Source: Marsupella aquatica (Eukaryota; Marchantiophyta). From it: a DNA stretch of 64,000 nucleotides. Positions 10,663 to 23,200 of this stretch are shown in pieces. The stretch covers positions 14,074,001 through 14,138,000 of the forward strand of contig OZ316895.1 of NCBI GenBank assembly GCA_973895155.1. Direction: 5' to 3'. A program made the position numbers and the translations under genes. Each line of letters begins with the position of its first letter. The stretch's first letter is position 1. Below the pieces are notes generated by a model, which ran no database searches, was not told the origin of the DNA, and saw only the letters and a list, made by a program, of their open reading frames with translations.

Positions 10663-11579
10663 CCAATCTTTATGGCAAAAAGTTATACATTGTGAATTTG
10701 GTAGTCCATGCTTCATTTGTCCTTTACCTTACCCTTAAGGTCCATCAGAGAGACTTTGAGGTTTGAGACCTCCTAATGGAGTAAAAGCAACATAGACTAG
10801 AGAGGACAAACACCAAACTCAGAAGACAAATGGCAAATGCAAACCTATAAATGCAAACCCAAGCAAAGCACAATAAGCAAAGAGCCAACCTTCCCCACCA
10901 GAATAAAAAATAGCAGCATAATTGCTGCCCATCTAGGCCGAGCAAAAAGCAAATGCTCTACACAGACCCATCAAACCCTGGCAAGTATTTTGGGTAAAGA
11001 GGGACAAGACAGCCCCACTGGCCACATCAAAACCCTCTGGCCCCAGGGAAAGGAATCAGGTAACCTAATCCTAATAGACTATCACTACCCAGAAAGAGCC
11101 TATAAACCATCAAACCAGAGCACCATCCAAACAAGAGATACAGGGTCTACGGTCAAAAAATTGCAATGACCTAATGGTCCATCCATATCTACTGTAGTAG
11201 AATGAGTAAGTCTGCAAGTGGGACATGGATGCTGAGGCTTGCACCCTTAGGTGGCTTTACAAGACCGCAGAGCACTTGCAACTTTTTTTTCATTGAAGCA
11301 AATTGGAAGGTTTCTTGGTGGAAAGATAGGCTTGAGACCAAAAATCTTTTGAAATGAAGTTGAATAAATGGAAATCTCTCCAATGAAGGAGCCATAGTTT
11401 GGAAACGGTTTGACCACCTCTGGAAGTCCTCTGAAATTATAGGCAAATCAAACAAGCACTCAACTCTAGCATTTTCTTGGTCCCTTTGCTTGCCATTTAG
11501 GATCACTAGAGATCATACCCAGTTCTTGTTGCAATTTTCACTCATTACAGGATCCCCACTTAAATCTCAAAAGGGATAA
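10663..11579. other. Intergenic, nothing recognised
   Basis: Modest open frames occur on both strands (for example 10837-11169 plus and 11189-11506 minus), but their composition is lysine- or serine-rich without domain features. No gene is called. Confidence 0.35.
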
Positions 11580-11803
11580 CAGCTTTTAAGTACATTGCCA
11601 CTAAAGGTCTTTGAATTTACAATATTGCCATTGATTTTTTGGAATTTACAAAAATGCCATTGTTTCCGTATATAGTTCCCCTGGTTACGTTGGTAAACTT
11701 GTCATCCATATACAAAACCGTGGCATTTTTATAAATACAAAAACTAATAGTGGCAGTATTGTCAATTAGCATATCTTTAGTGGCAACTAGTACTTAAAAG
11801 CTG
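11580..11803. mobile_element. 224-bp fold-back MITE, Mutator-like
   Basis: The element is an almost complete inverted repeat. The left half runs cagcttttaagtac, then attgccactaaagg and onward. The right half is its near-complement, ending gtacttaaaagctg, and the halves can pair over about 90 bp with gaps. The flanks repeat aaagggataa (11570-11579) and aaaggaataa (11804-11813), a 10-bp target duplication with one mismatch. Size, lack of coding and a 9-10-bp duplication fit a MULE-derived MITE. Confidence 0.75.
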
Positions 11804-12406
11804 AAAGGAATAAACAAAAAGCAATGGCCACTGAACACAAACCTTCACCTTTCTCAATATTTCGCTTGTAGCAACAACATTGACCAAAATAACATTTTTT
11901 GGTAGCAAGTACCACTTAACCAAAATGATGATACTTTCTTAACCACAACATCACTGCATAGCAAGAGGCGGCTGACGACACTTTCTTGCCTCATGTGCAC
12001 TTCTTTACCTTACCTCAATATTTCTGTGCAATGTTTGGGCATTTGGCTTGGCAACAGAAACATGGACACAATGAAGTCAATCAACAATCGCACTACAGCA
12101 GTGAAGAACAGGACCAAATGATTTTATGCTTGGGCTAGTTAGAAGAGTTTTTAAAAGATCTTTTCCCAAGATTACAGGTTGACTCAGTATACACTCCTCC
12201 CTTGTCCAGAAGCTTTTGATCAGCAAATTTGCTATTCAATTTATCCCTTGATAATCAATCAAATTGGTTGGTCTTGGGCACTTTCCAGGTAGGGAGATAT
12301 GCCAACATTCATCCGGAGAGCTAAGAGTTTTCCAAAGATGGTGCCCTTGTTTTTTGGTGTCACATGTCACTCTCCGGTATGGTATGCATCATCTGAGCAA
12401 AAGGGG

Positions 12407-12665
12407 TTTGCTAAGGTCCATGCTGGTTGTGCGCGTCTCTCCAATCATTTTTGCAAACCAAAAGGTCCATCTGAGCTTCTCCTTCTACATAATCTTGCAG
12501 CATTCCAAAGACAGTTGTTATGTTTTGTTGTCACACTTTATGCTCCTGTGTGATATGTATCATTAGAGCCAAATAAGGTTTTGCTGAGGTCCATGCTGGT
12601 GGTGCCCGTCTATCCGATCATTTTTGCAAACCAAGAGGTCCATTTGAGTTTCTATTTCAACAGTA
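12407..12665. repeat. Imperfect direct duplication, period about 173 bp
   Basis: The block tttgctaaggtccatgctgg... to ...tctgagcttct (from 12407) recurs as tttgctgaggtccatgctgg... to ...tttgagtttct (from 12580), with roughly one difference per ten bases. The surrounding 200 bp also share weaker similarity (tgtcacatgtcac versus tgtcacacttta). No coding function was recognised in either copy. Confidence 0.8.
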
Positions 12666-13230
12666 CATACAGTACTGATGTGGCAAACACAAACATCAAA
12701 ATCAATAACACATTGTTGACCAGAAACAGTGTGACACCAAAAATAGAGCTACTAGTGTGTGAACATTTGTATCACACTATTTAAGTATGTTAAGTCACAC
12801 TACTTACTTTGTATTGAGAGTCCGCTTGAGTCTTAGTTTTATGCCTCTATTCTCAGTGTGCAGTATTTCTGGCGAACACTTCAATTAATGAGACCAAAAT
12901 TGTGACTTCTTTTGAACTCTAATTAGTACAACGCCTGAAATAATGTGACTCACATTATTTTATGTGAGACTTGAAATTTAGAGGGCTTCCCAATTAGTGA
13001 GACTAACACTAATTGTGGTGGACAGTGTAGATCGAAGGTTCGAACCCTGCAGTTCACAGCACCGAGACACTACGAAAACGCTACTGTGAAAAACACTGTC
13101 CGTCTCGGGGTTTTGGGTTTTGGGTTTTGAGACCTCTGAGGCGAATGAAGAGGCAGAGGGATCCCCACGACATTCGAGATTGCTCTATCTATGGAGAAGG
13201 TCGGAGTACATCTGCCTTTTCGAAGTTGGG

Positions 13231-13254
13231 TTGTGTTGTGTTGTGTTGTGTTGT
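13231..13254. repeat. (TTGTG)n pentanucleotide microsatellite
   Basis: Nearly five perfect ttgtg units lie about 600 bp upstream of the PPR start codon. Confidence 0.95.
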
Positions 13255-13851
13255 CTTGCCTCGCCTCAGCTGACAGAATGTGAATGTACTGTAATGGAAT
13301 TTCTTGCCTCACCGTGGCACAAAAATTGAGCATTCTGGTGTTCGTGCTAGATCGGAGACTTATTATCTGTTATAAGTAGGAAAGTTCATCAACTGCTGTG
13401 ATCGTAGATATCTGAGGAGCTGACTGGCTACCGAGATGGAGTGAGGAAGATCAGCGACGCACAGTGAAGAATTCGGAGTCAAAGCTCAGTAGGTCTAGGT
13501 CTGTGGATCATGTTGTCTGTCGAAGAAAATATTCTCCTCGACTCAATGGAAGATTTAGGAGAGTAGCACACAAACGAGGTGAGAGACTGGAAGGTCCCAA
13601 CGCATTTGGGACACGAGTGACTGAAGTGATGAATGCAAGTTTATGTCCCTGATCTTGTGAGAACGGGGAGATTGACGAGGTAGGGACACAGAATGTCGAT
13701 TAGACCTGCACTTTCAGTGCAAATCCTGAGGCCATGGTGCACTAGTCGGCCGATTATTCTGTTTCTGCACTTAGGAATCTCGTAATTTCAAGCAAAACAG
13801 AAGGAGCTGTCACGGAGTGTCGTGGCAGAAAAACAAGAAAACCAGGGGAAA

Positions 13852-16800
13852 ATGGCATCCCGCTGGCATGTGCTGCTGGAGCGCATTGGACAAAGGCAAA
13901 GGCTACTTTCTCCGGTGGTGGAAAGTTATCGAAGCAACTTTGCCAGCAGTATCTGTCCTGCAAGTGCTACTGTTCTTCGCAAATTCTGCTCCGACTTTGA
14001 CCAGATCTTGAGTACAAATACCACACGTACGTTCGTCCTTCTATTTGTTTCCTGTCTGGTCAGTATATCTTCTTTCTGTACAGAGAAAGCATTGCGCGGA
14101 GACGTTTGTATTTTTGTTATAAATTTGATTACATCGTGAGTGGTACAATTTTCTCGTACGGAGAGATGGAATATGCCATCATTGTTGTGGTACTCTCGGA
14201 AAGATTGTATCCTACTCATACTCTTGTTGAGTCCCAGTTCTCAATGGCCAGAGATAGGTCCTGGTGATGCATTCGGACTAAATTGATCAGCTTACCTTCG
14301 AATGGATTGTATCGATCATACCGTCATATAAGAATAAATGACAGAAAAACATCTACTGCAGCTGTTTTTTTCCATTATCATTTTCCCATACCTTCAATAT
14401 TTTCGAAATTTCTATAGTGCAGCCCATGGGAGATAGGAGGTTGGGCAGGCTTTCCTATCCATTCTGTACAAAACATTTGATTTCAGGGTGGGAATCCTGG
14501 TTTGCCTTGGTCTTTGTCTACTTTCATGTTAAGACGCAACGAAAGGGAGTGCTCATTTGAACGAGGATAGCCGATGGCACTGATTGGGACTGTGGCTGGC
14601 ATGTGCATTCAGCTGGAGACTCAACGCAAGTGAGAGACCGCCACGTTTATCGGTTAACCCAGCTTTTCGGAAAGCTCTTGAAGTCAGGTGACGATAAACA
14701 GGCCGCAGAACTTTTGGATGATATCAAGGCTCTACAGAGTCCAGCCAAAGTGGCCGTATGCAATTACCTCCTCAACAGTTGCTCAAAGAGCAGAAATCCT
14801 GAGGTAGTGAGCATCTTATTACTCTGGTAGAACTCAATTGAGAACTATACTTTGACTCAGGAGTTTAAAAGTAGATCCGAGGGTATTTTTTCAAAGTTGT
14901 CTAGTCAGGCTATAAAGTGAGTGGAGCAACACCCGGAGGACCCACGTAGTGAATTTTATCAACGGAAAAACGCATATAGCAACCATAATTATAATAATTC
15001 TCGCTCTGTACGCCTGATCTTTGCCCTGCAGATTGCGAAATTAGTCTGGAGCTTCATGAAAACAAATGGGGTTCAGATGAATCAAGTGTCATTTGGTTGT
15101 ATGCTTGGTGCACTAAGCCGAGGAGGTTGTCTCGAAGAGGTAGAACTGCTTCCGGGATTTCTCCAATTTTATCATGAACAAAAGTTCATAGAAACTCGGT
15201 AAATAGTATAAAAATATATATTAGTGGCTACGACTAGCCTTGTGGATTCAGTATATGATAGATACAAGATACTCAGTTTTGGGTTTCCCATCAACTGCAC
15301 TACTGACATTCGAGCACTCCATAGAATCAGTTTCTCTCTTTGCTATATTTTCTTTGTAAGGATGCTGACTCATGTGTGTATGTCTGGTTCATGATGATCA
15401 GGCTGTGGACTTGCTACATTTGTTGTATAAGAGGAGGGCGGCCAACGTCGTGATGTACAACACGGTGCTGAACGGTTGCATGCATGCAAAGAGCAAGAAG
15501 CATGCCGCACGATGTGTGCAGCTCATGGAGGCACAAGGGGTTTCAAAGGATGAGCTGTCTTATGCTGAGCTTATCAAGGTTGCGCGCATATCTATTTTGG
15601 AACTCTTGTAGATACCCTTCGTCTTGAGCCCTGCTTTTGGGCATTTATCCTCCTGGCTGCTGTGAGGGATCTCCTAGCGCTAGCTTTTTGAAGAGCAAGC
15701 ACGAACGTAAAGTTGTATGTGGTGAGAATTATTGATTTGAAAATTAAAGTAATTGTTCGTCAGACACTTAAATCGTTTTCTTTAAGTCATTCTGCTCAAT
15801 TCCTTACAAGTCAGTGATGTGCAGCTTTCAGGGATGCGAGGAGACCTGAATGCCACAAAAAAATGGTGGAATAAACTGAACCAGAACTTTACACCAAGTC
15901 CATCGACTCGCTCTCCGTACATAATTGCTCTCTCTCGCATGAACGCATTGACAGAAGCGTATGAGGAAATCCAAAATATGGTGTCCGACCTTGGACTGCA
16001 AATTGGAGCGGACTCTCTTGACGACAAGGAACAGATGCTGGATCAATCCACCGCCGAAGTGTTATCTGAGCCAGAAAGGGAGTATGATGAAGGCATCGAG
16101 GCCATTTGTAGCGTGCAAGTAGATTCAGTTGCAACGTCGTCCAAGTTAAACCTACCTAAAGAATCGTTTTTAGGAGAATCCGATGTTCGTGTAACTAGGA
16201 ATCAAGAGAAGTCACTGGATCAAGAGCACTCAACTCCAAAGAAATCATCTCTGAAAGATGCAGTCTTTTCTACTGAACTACCATCGTTAGGACCAAGGCT
16301 GCCAAAGAATACATCGACAAGCCTGAAAAATCTACAAAATGCATACAATGCTCTGATTAATGCTGCAGGAAAAGTTCGTGATCACGAACTCGCGGAGTCC
16401 TTGTTCACAGAGGTAGATTATGCTTACTTTTCTGTAGTTTGGAGTATGAAAACTTAGACCTATTAGGTTTCGGTTTCTCTTAGGCACACCTGCTTCTTTT
16501 TCTTAATGTTTGCGAGTTCCATCCGCAATCCAGACTCCTTCTTTGTTTGGAATTGGCATCGAGTTTCTGCTGAACCCAAAATTCATAAATAATCATTGTG
16601 ATGGATAGGAAAGTCCGATGGACATCACCGTGCAAATAGGGTTGCCGGGCACGTCCAAGCGTTTCTTTTTACAATACCAAATGTTTGGAGAGTTATTCAT
16701 TAAACTTCGCAAGCGTTGTAGTGTTGCTCCAGATGAGGCAGTTGGGTTTAAAAACAGACATCTATACTTACAATGCTCTATTGAGAGCTGTCGTTGAAGG

Positions 16801-19800
16801 CAGAGGAGTACAGCACGCCCTGCGAATTGTGAGTTGCCAGTATTTGTTTCTACAGCAAGTTGAGTCGCAATATATATATAGAAGTTTTGCGTGCGAAGCT
16901 TGCGTGCAAAATTGTGGATAAGGAAGGCTTTCTGTCAAGAACCCCGTTGCTTTGCATTAAGTGAGAATTGAACAAGATGATTTTCTCAGTAAAGTTCGGT
17001 TGGACAAGTCTGCGGAATTATACACGTGCACTGCATAGTAGAGAGTGACTCTTGACGGTCTTTTCACTGTTTTTCCCATCGTATTATGGTGAAGCACTGT
17101 TGTCCTAATGCCATGAGATAGGACTTATTGGTTGTGTACTGTAACCTGCAGGTCAGGAAGATGGAGGCCTCCGGACTTCAACCAGATGCGCATTCATTGA
17201 CTGCTCTACTTGACGGTTATTGCCAAAAGCAGCAGCTCAATAAAGCTGAGGACATACTCCAGTACATGGAACGTGGAGGCCGTCATCAGATGCCCAATTG
17301 CTATTCATATAATATTTTGCTCAAGTCTTGCGCAGCTATGGTATGTGCGCTGCACAATTGCTGACCACAGTTCTCTCATTTCTAACGTTTTATCTGCCAA
17401 CTGCTCAAGATTACATGACTGACGGTTCTCTTGATATGGACGAGATGTAATTTTCTCTAAGAATCTGTGCATCAGCTTGAAGCAATTATGCTCATGTAAG
17501 GGATAGGTCTCGAGAAATGGATGTAAAGCTAGGACATCTCGTATAATACAGTTTTGAGGAATCTGTTTTTTGTTTTTTGTCTCGAAAGCAAATGCGGATG
17601 ATCACTCCCAATTGCAGTGGTGACTTACATATGGGGCAAATTTGAGATACCCCACAAGGGGGATCACACTAGCCTCAGCCCAATACATGGTCCTGTCCCA
17701 GGGGAATGCAGAGATTGAACCAGGGACTGTGCTCAGACATGCACCCAGCCTGGGAATCCAACATGCCTTCCCCACTACACACCCTACAGCCACTCTTGTA
17801 CCCTCCACACCCCTGAGCATGGAGACGGAATTGAACCTGAGACCTTTTAATGCCAGAGCCAATCCCCTAGCCACCTAAGCTAGACCAACAAGTCTCACTC
17901 AAGTGGATTTTGGGGAGGAAGGAGTTGAAGAAATTTCGAAGTTTTGTAATTATTGTGTATGACATTAAAGCTACGGTCTTTATTCAAATATATACAAGCT
18001 AGGAAAATCCAGAGATGAACCTCAGTGATCTCTTATGTGCAGGAGGATCCAGTACGAGCTTTGCGGGTGTTTGCAAGGATGAAAGAGGCTGGTGTAGCAC
18101 CAGATAACTGTACATATATTGCACTGTTTTCTGCTTGTGCCCATTCGGAAACAGGGGAGGATGGAAGCAATCGGTGGTCGCGGCATGAGGTAGCAAAGAG
18201 AGTCACTGCAATAGAAATGGATATGGCTCAGTCTGGTGTGCCACATTCACGTGAATCCCTGACTACTGTCGTAAGTTCTTCAACTAATTCTGGAATGTTT
18301 TACATGTTATTTCTATCTGTGGCATTTTCATGCAAGCAATCGAACTGAACTTAAGCTGTGAGTTTAGTTGGGGATCCATTTTCGGATTCACTGCATGAGG
18401 TGAGCACATTGAGCTAATCCCGAAGGGCGGTGGCTTGTGATCCACACTTCAGACCGGATTGATTTGAGCCAAACTGGGACTTAAGGGTAGATTCGCTTTG
18501 TGGGTTCAGATTACCAACAGTAATTTCCTGTTTCCAAAAGTACTCGGAAGGTTCATGCGAAGTCTTGTGTCATTATTTAAAGAGGTGTCAACCATCACAT
18601 GCTAAGGCCTGTATTAAATAGGTTTATTGCTCAAACTTGGCACTTGTGTTGATTTCCTGTGCGAGTCATGGCCGTACCAGCAAGAAGGTTGACTGCGGGT
18701 TTTACTTAGGTTTAAATCAATCTTAATTTGCAGAGTTCATAGTTTGTCTACGAAATGATTGTAGATGCGTGTGCTCGGAGCAGAAGGCTTGACAGAGGCA
18801 ATGCTCCAAAGACTCCAAGATGCTAAAGACGATGGCAAGAGTCTCTTGGATGCTGCATCCTTCAATACTGTCATTCTCAGCAGTCTTAATGCAAAGCAGG
18901 TGATAAACCAGGATTCCTAGTTGCAGTTCGTCCCTAATTGTAACTCGATTTTGCTTGACTCAATTGTTCTTATAGTAACTTGCTTTTAGTAAAGCTTGAG
19001 CGATGCCCGTAACTAATTTTCTTGCAGGTGGAGACCGGCTGTGATATTTATCGTCAAATGAAGGCATTGGGTGTAAAACCAGATGCCTACACGTACAACA
19101 TACTCATTAATGGCTGTGCGCTAGATAAGGATTTAGCCACTGCCTCTGAACTTGTGGAGACTATGCGTCAGGAGGGTCTTAGTCCCGATGTCGTGACGTT
19201 CAACTCCCTCCTAAAGGTACGATAGACTGCCGTTTTGTCGTAGGACGGCCCTTTTGTGAGAAACTAGAGAAAGTATTAATCTCAGGGTTGTCCATTCTTG
19301 GGAGCGGACATCAAGATCGATGAATAACAACACGATTCTATCAACAGAAGGACATCATACTCATACCGTAGCTTCTATTTTATGCCGTAACTCATTCCGT
19401 GACATTCTGCAGGATGTGAAAAGCCTTTGCTAATAAATTAACCCCCGTTGGTTGAAACGGCTGACAGGTTGTTTGCCATAGTGGAGAGATGCCGGTAGTG
19501 ATTGATCTTCTCAAAGAAATGACAGCCTCTGGAGTTCACCCTGACTCTGCTACTTTCAACACCATTTTGACATCAGCTTCGTATCATGTAAGGTCCTGTT
19601 GCAACACATCGCGATGAATGCCGGTGTTCTCCTCCATTGGAGATTCACTGTTTCTTTGTTCCAGCATCCAGTATGTTGCCCCTGCTCGGAATTTCTAGTT
19701 CTGTTTAGTTTAAAGGAGATGTGAAGTCAATATCTTTCATTAGCTCAAAACTGGGTCTCTTTGTCAAGTAGAACAAATTTTGAGTGTCTCCTGTGTCAGT

Positions 19801-20275
19801 GCAGAAACGGCTTGATGTGACTGAACATGTGTTGGAGGAGATGCACCGTAGAAATGTTTTACCAGACCAGCACACACTTTTGCCTGTTGTGTCAATCTAT
19901 ATGCAAGTTGGTCGAACTGAGGACGCAGTGGAAGCTCTGCGGGTCTTGAGTCTGCGAATGCTGGATGGTATCGGCATCGGAGAGAAGGGTGAGGGCAAGG
20001 ACGTGAAAACAAAACAACTGCAGGATGTGCTTGGAGACTGTACTCAAAAAAACCTGGACATGCACGAAGATGCGATGGCATTACTCATGGATGCCGTAGT
20101 GCAGAAGACACCCGAATCATTAGCAATTTATGCTGCTGCTCTTGCTGAACTAGTGCATGGCGACAATGAAGCGTTGGACCACACGCAAAGTGCTTGGGCA
20201 GATCGGTTGTCCACACAGTATGACAGGAGGAAAACCGCGAAGTTTGCCAAACTCTCAAAAGTTAAGCTGCTGTGA
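13852..20275 (+). CDS. P-class pentatricopeptide repeat protein, 12 exons, about 888 aa
   Basis: PPR proteins bind organellar RNA with base specificity and act in its processing, stability or translation. Exons: 13852-14026, 14613-14803, 15032-15139, 15402-15578, 15825-16412, 16733-16828, 17152-17340, 18043-18270, 18765-18899, 19028-19216, 19468-19587, 19805-20275. Phase closes throughout, and nearly all introns are phase 0 and fall at repeat boundaries. The first 45 residues are rich in Arg, Ser and Leu with few acids (MASRWHVLLERIGQRQRLL), as in a mitochondrial or plastid transit peptide. Typical 35-residue repeats include MRQLGLKTDIYTYNALLRA, MEASGLQPDAHSLTALLDG, MKALGVKPDAYTYNILING and MRQEGLSPDVVTFNSLLK. 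A non-repeat acidic insertion lies in exon 5, and the protein ends with a basic tail. No E, DYW or SMR domain is seen, so it is P class. The exact orthologue is not certain; a resemblance to Arabidopsis At1g76280 is from memory only. Confidence 0.88.
17637..17893 (-). mobile_element. SINE copy in the seventh PPR intron
   Basis: Read on the minus strand from about 17893, the head resembles a tRNA promoter (ctagcttaggtggctagggg as A-box region and caggttcaattcc as B box). The shared family block ggggtgtggagggta follows, then diverged unique sequence. It matches the heads of the copies at 34129-34415 and 52019-52426, but the tail is diverged and no target duplication was identified. It lies wholly inside the intron 17341-18042. 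Confidence 0.6.
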
Positions 20276-23200
20276 TTCCTCGATCTTCTTATCGTGGGGT
20301 ACTTTTGGACGCCACGGGCACCACAACTTTCTAGTTACAGTCTGGTCTGTAGACGGTGAAGAATCTGAGAGAAATTCAAATATGCTGAACAAAACTATAC
20401 AGCCCATCAATTGTGTCCACATCATTGTAGATACACAGAATGGGACCAACTGGATTATGTCTGGCTCAAACATATGGTCGAAAGATTGGAGACGTGATGG
20501 TTGAACAATGGCGAGGTGGTAAGTCTACTCACTGGTCTCAATCAGGGCGTGGCATCACATTGAAACTATAAGAGCATCCGGCAGTATATATGGTGATCTT
20601 CACTAGCAGGTAACACTGGGTCAGGTTGTTGCGCATTCGTTACATCCTTGTGTTATTAAATGCAGCAGAACCTTGTTTTGTTTAAGATTTCCGTGTGTTG
20701 GAGTATGTCTGTTTGAGTTGAGAGTATATACGTTACGCTTAGAGGTACCTGGCCAATCAACCTGATGATATCATTTGGACTTGCTGTAACTTGTTCAGCT
20801 CTAGCTGTAGACTAGTTACACGGCTATCGATCGTTCATGACAAGGTGGAGATCAGTCTGGAGAAGTTGTTTTGTGAGATCTCCTACTGTAGCTGATAGCA
20901 ATTATGAATGAGACTTTTAGCAAAGTTATGATCTGGTTTGCAAATTTTGAACCTCGATCTCTCGGCGTCAAGATAGAGCTGGCCTTTGAATAATGTGCAT
21001 GTCACCGAGTCATCCTTTGCGAGACTAAGACGGCGAATTATTCCAGTAGCACTCCCTTACCATTTTATGCTATTTTCCTTACAAGACCATCTGTCATGTG
21101 CTTGTGCAGTCTCAGAGAGGGTGCTTGTATATACATATACGACTTGGGGCCATTATATTGGGGCCCCTTCTGGAAGATCTTCAGCGGAAGAATCTACATT
21201 TTGCCCGTGTCACTCATACAACCACTGGGAAAGGAAAGATCTTTCTAGGTTGGAAGATAGTTATGGGCTACTAGCTGCACATTGGGCCAGATATCGAATT
21301 CATCCTACTCTTGAAGTCAGCTTATCCGCCATCATTTTCCCCCCAAGATCATTACATACTTTCTCAGGAAAACGCAAGCGCACTGGTCTATTACAAGACT
21401 CGAAATGAGGCTGTGCCAGTGGCCATAGCAAGTCAATTGACAACAATATTTTTTTACCTTGCAGCTGGGCGCAGTGAACGTTCTTTCTGAAGTCTTTCAT
21501 GTAATTGTGAATGTTGGAGGTCCAGGCTTTGGTTTGTGTGGGAAGTGTAATACGTGTGCATGCTTTTACCCACTTATTCTCAAGATCTCTTTTCTTTGTG
21601 CACAAAAAATTAAACGTAGTGATTCGTCAGATTGACATCATTGAGCTCAAACGAATCACTCTCATGTACAAAACGAAATCAAGTGATGAAAACTTGCCCT
21701 GTGCATGAGTGCACCCCACAGGTGCAATCCCTGGTCCAGTGCATTGGAAGAGCTTCTTCCCTAGAGTTTCTTGTGGAAATTGCAAATTTATTACAACTTT
21801 TACAAGTGCAATATGGCCTCACTAAAAGACAGATTTATAAGTGCAATCCCCTCTACAAGTGCAGAGAGAGTCACATGCATCACATGCAACTGCTGATAAG
21901 TGAATGGGGGGTGGTTGGGAGAGTACCTTTTGAGAAGTGCAACAAAAATACTGGCCCACTCATATATCCATGTTATCTTAGAAACAGTCTGGCCCACTGC
22001 AAATATCCATTTGCCATAGAAATCTTGTCTCTATGAGATGATCTTGCACCATCTCAAAACCATGTGAGAATGGGAACAAATTCATGTGAGAATGGGAACA
22101 ACTTCTTCCACAAAACTGGTGATAATTTTGCAGATGGGCCTCGAGATAGTTCCCAGGGTCACAATCAATAATTGTAATGTTTTCAAAGCCTTTAGTTCTA
22201 TTCACCTTATAGGTATGTGGATAAGTGCACAGTTTATAAGATTGCACTTACAACATAGTGCAACCTCATGTAAGTGCACCATGGGACTGTCATCCCATGA
22301 GTTGCACTAATGCAAAGGCCACTTTATTTTATAGGAAATGTATAACTTTTTATCTGAACACTATAATCTGTAGTCCAATTCTCATTTCTTGAGTAAATAT
22401 TGCAAAACACAAAGTACATTCCAACAATCAATAGTGATACAAAGATACATGGCGGACCCTGTCAAGACTATGTCAAGCATTGCTATGCATAATCCCAGTA
22501 CATCCGTCCTAGTTTGGCGAGCTCACAAATTGCTCTATGGCAAGACCTTTTCTCTCACTCTCACTCCTGAGAGACTGGCATCTAACCTAAAGTATGAGCA
22601 AAATGAAATGCTCTCACAAGGGTATACTTCCTTTCCACTCGTCTCGCATTAACAACCCTTAACCATGGACAAATTGTGCTCTACTTAACCTAGCCAGTCT
22701 CTATAGTTAATACTAACATTTTCTTCCAAAGTCTATTTACAATTTAAGTTGAGGTGGGAATCAACTGTGGCCATTGGATGAAGGGGTGCCTTTTTCTAGA
22801 CGATTAGATCCAAAAACCAATTAAACAAGATCTGCAAACCCTTGAAAATGCACAAGAAAACCTGAACGATTGGATCTAAAAGATCACTGCATGTGATTGA
22901 GTGATGGCTACCAAGGAGACCGTGGAGGATGATGGGCAGGGGTGCAATATAACCCAACGGTAGTTTCAGCTAGCGGGGTTTTCTCTTAGGGTTTTGATTG
23001 TGCCATTTATGTGCTATTGAGGTGCATAAACCTCTTAAGTTGAGTCAAACAAGCACAAGAAGTAGGAAAGTTGTTGAGCTTGGGTTTGTTGAGTAAAACA
23101 ACTATTATTCATCAGAGAGCGTGCACAAGTACAACATCCACCAAATGCAAAAGTAGTTGACACGGGAGATACGTGGACAACTTTACTGAACTCTACACCC

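Larger units (their letters stand above)
11804..13851. other. Intergenic upstream of the PPR gene
   Basis: Apart from the 12407 duplication and a TTGTG microsatellite at 13231-13254, no gene is visible. The last few hundred bases before 13852 should hold the promoter and 5' leader of the PPR gene. A B-box-like word (ggttcgaaccctgc) at about 13038 has no foldable tRNA around it. Confidence 0.35.

Noticed and set aside
13010-13075. tRNA gene suggested by a perfect B-box-like ggttcgaaccctgc
   Set aside because: No acceptor stem, D arm or anticodon arm can be folded around it, and the T stem does not pair properly; at most a decayed SINE head.
20986-21408. 140-codon plus-strand open frame downstream of the PPR gene
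   Set aside because: No hydropathy pattern, domain or splice partner, and its composition is like that of neighbouring non-coding DNA.
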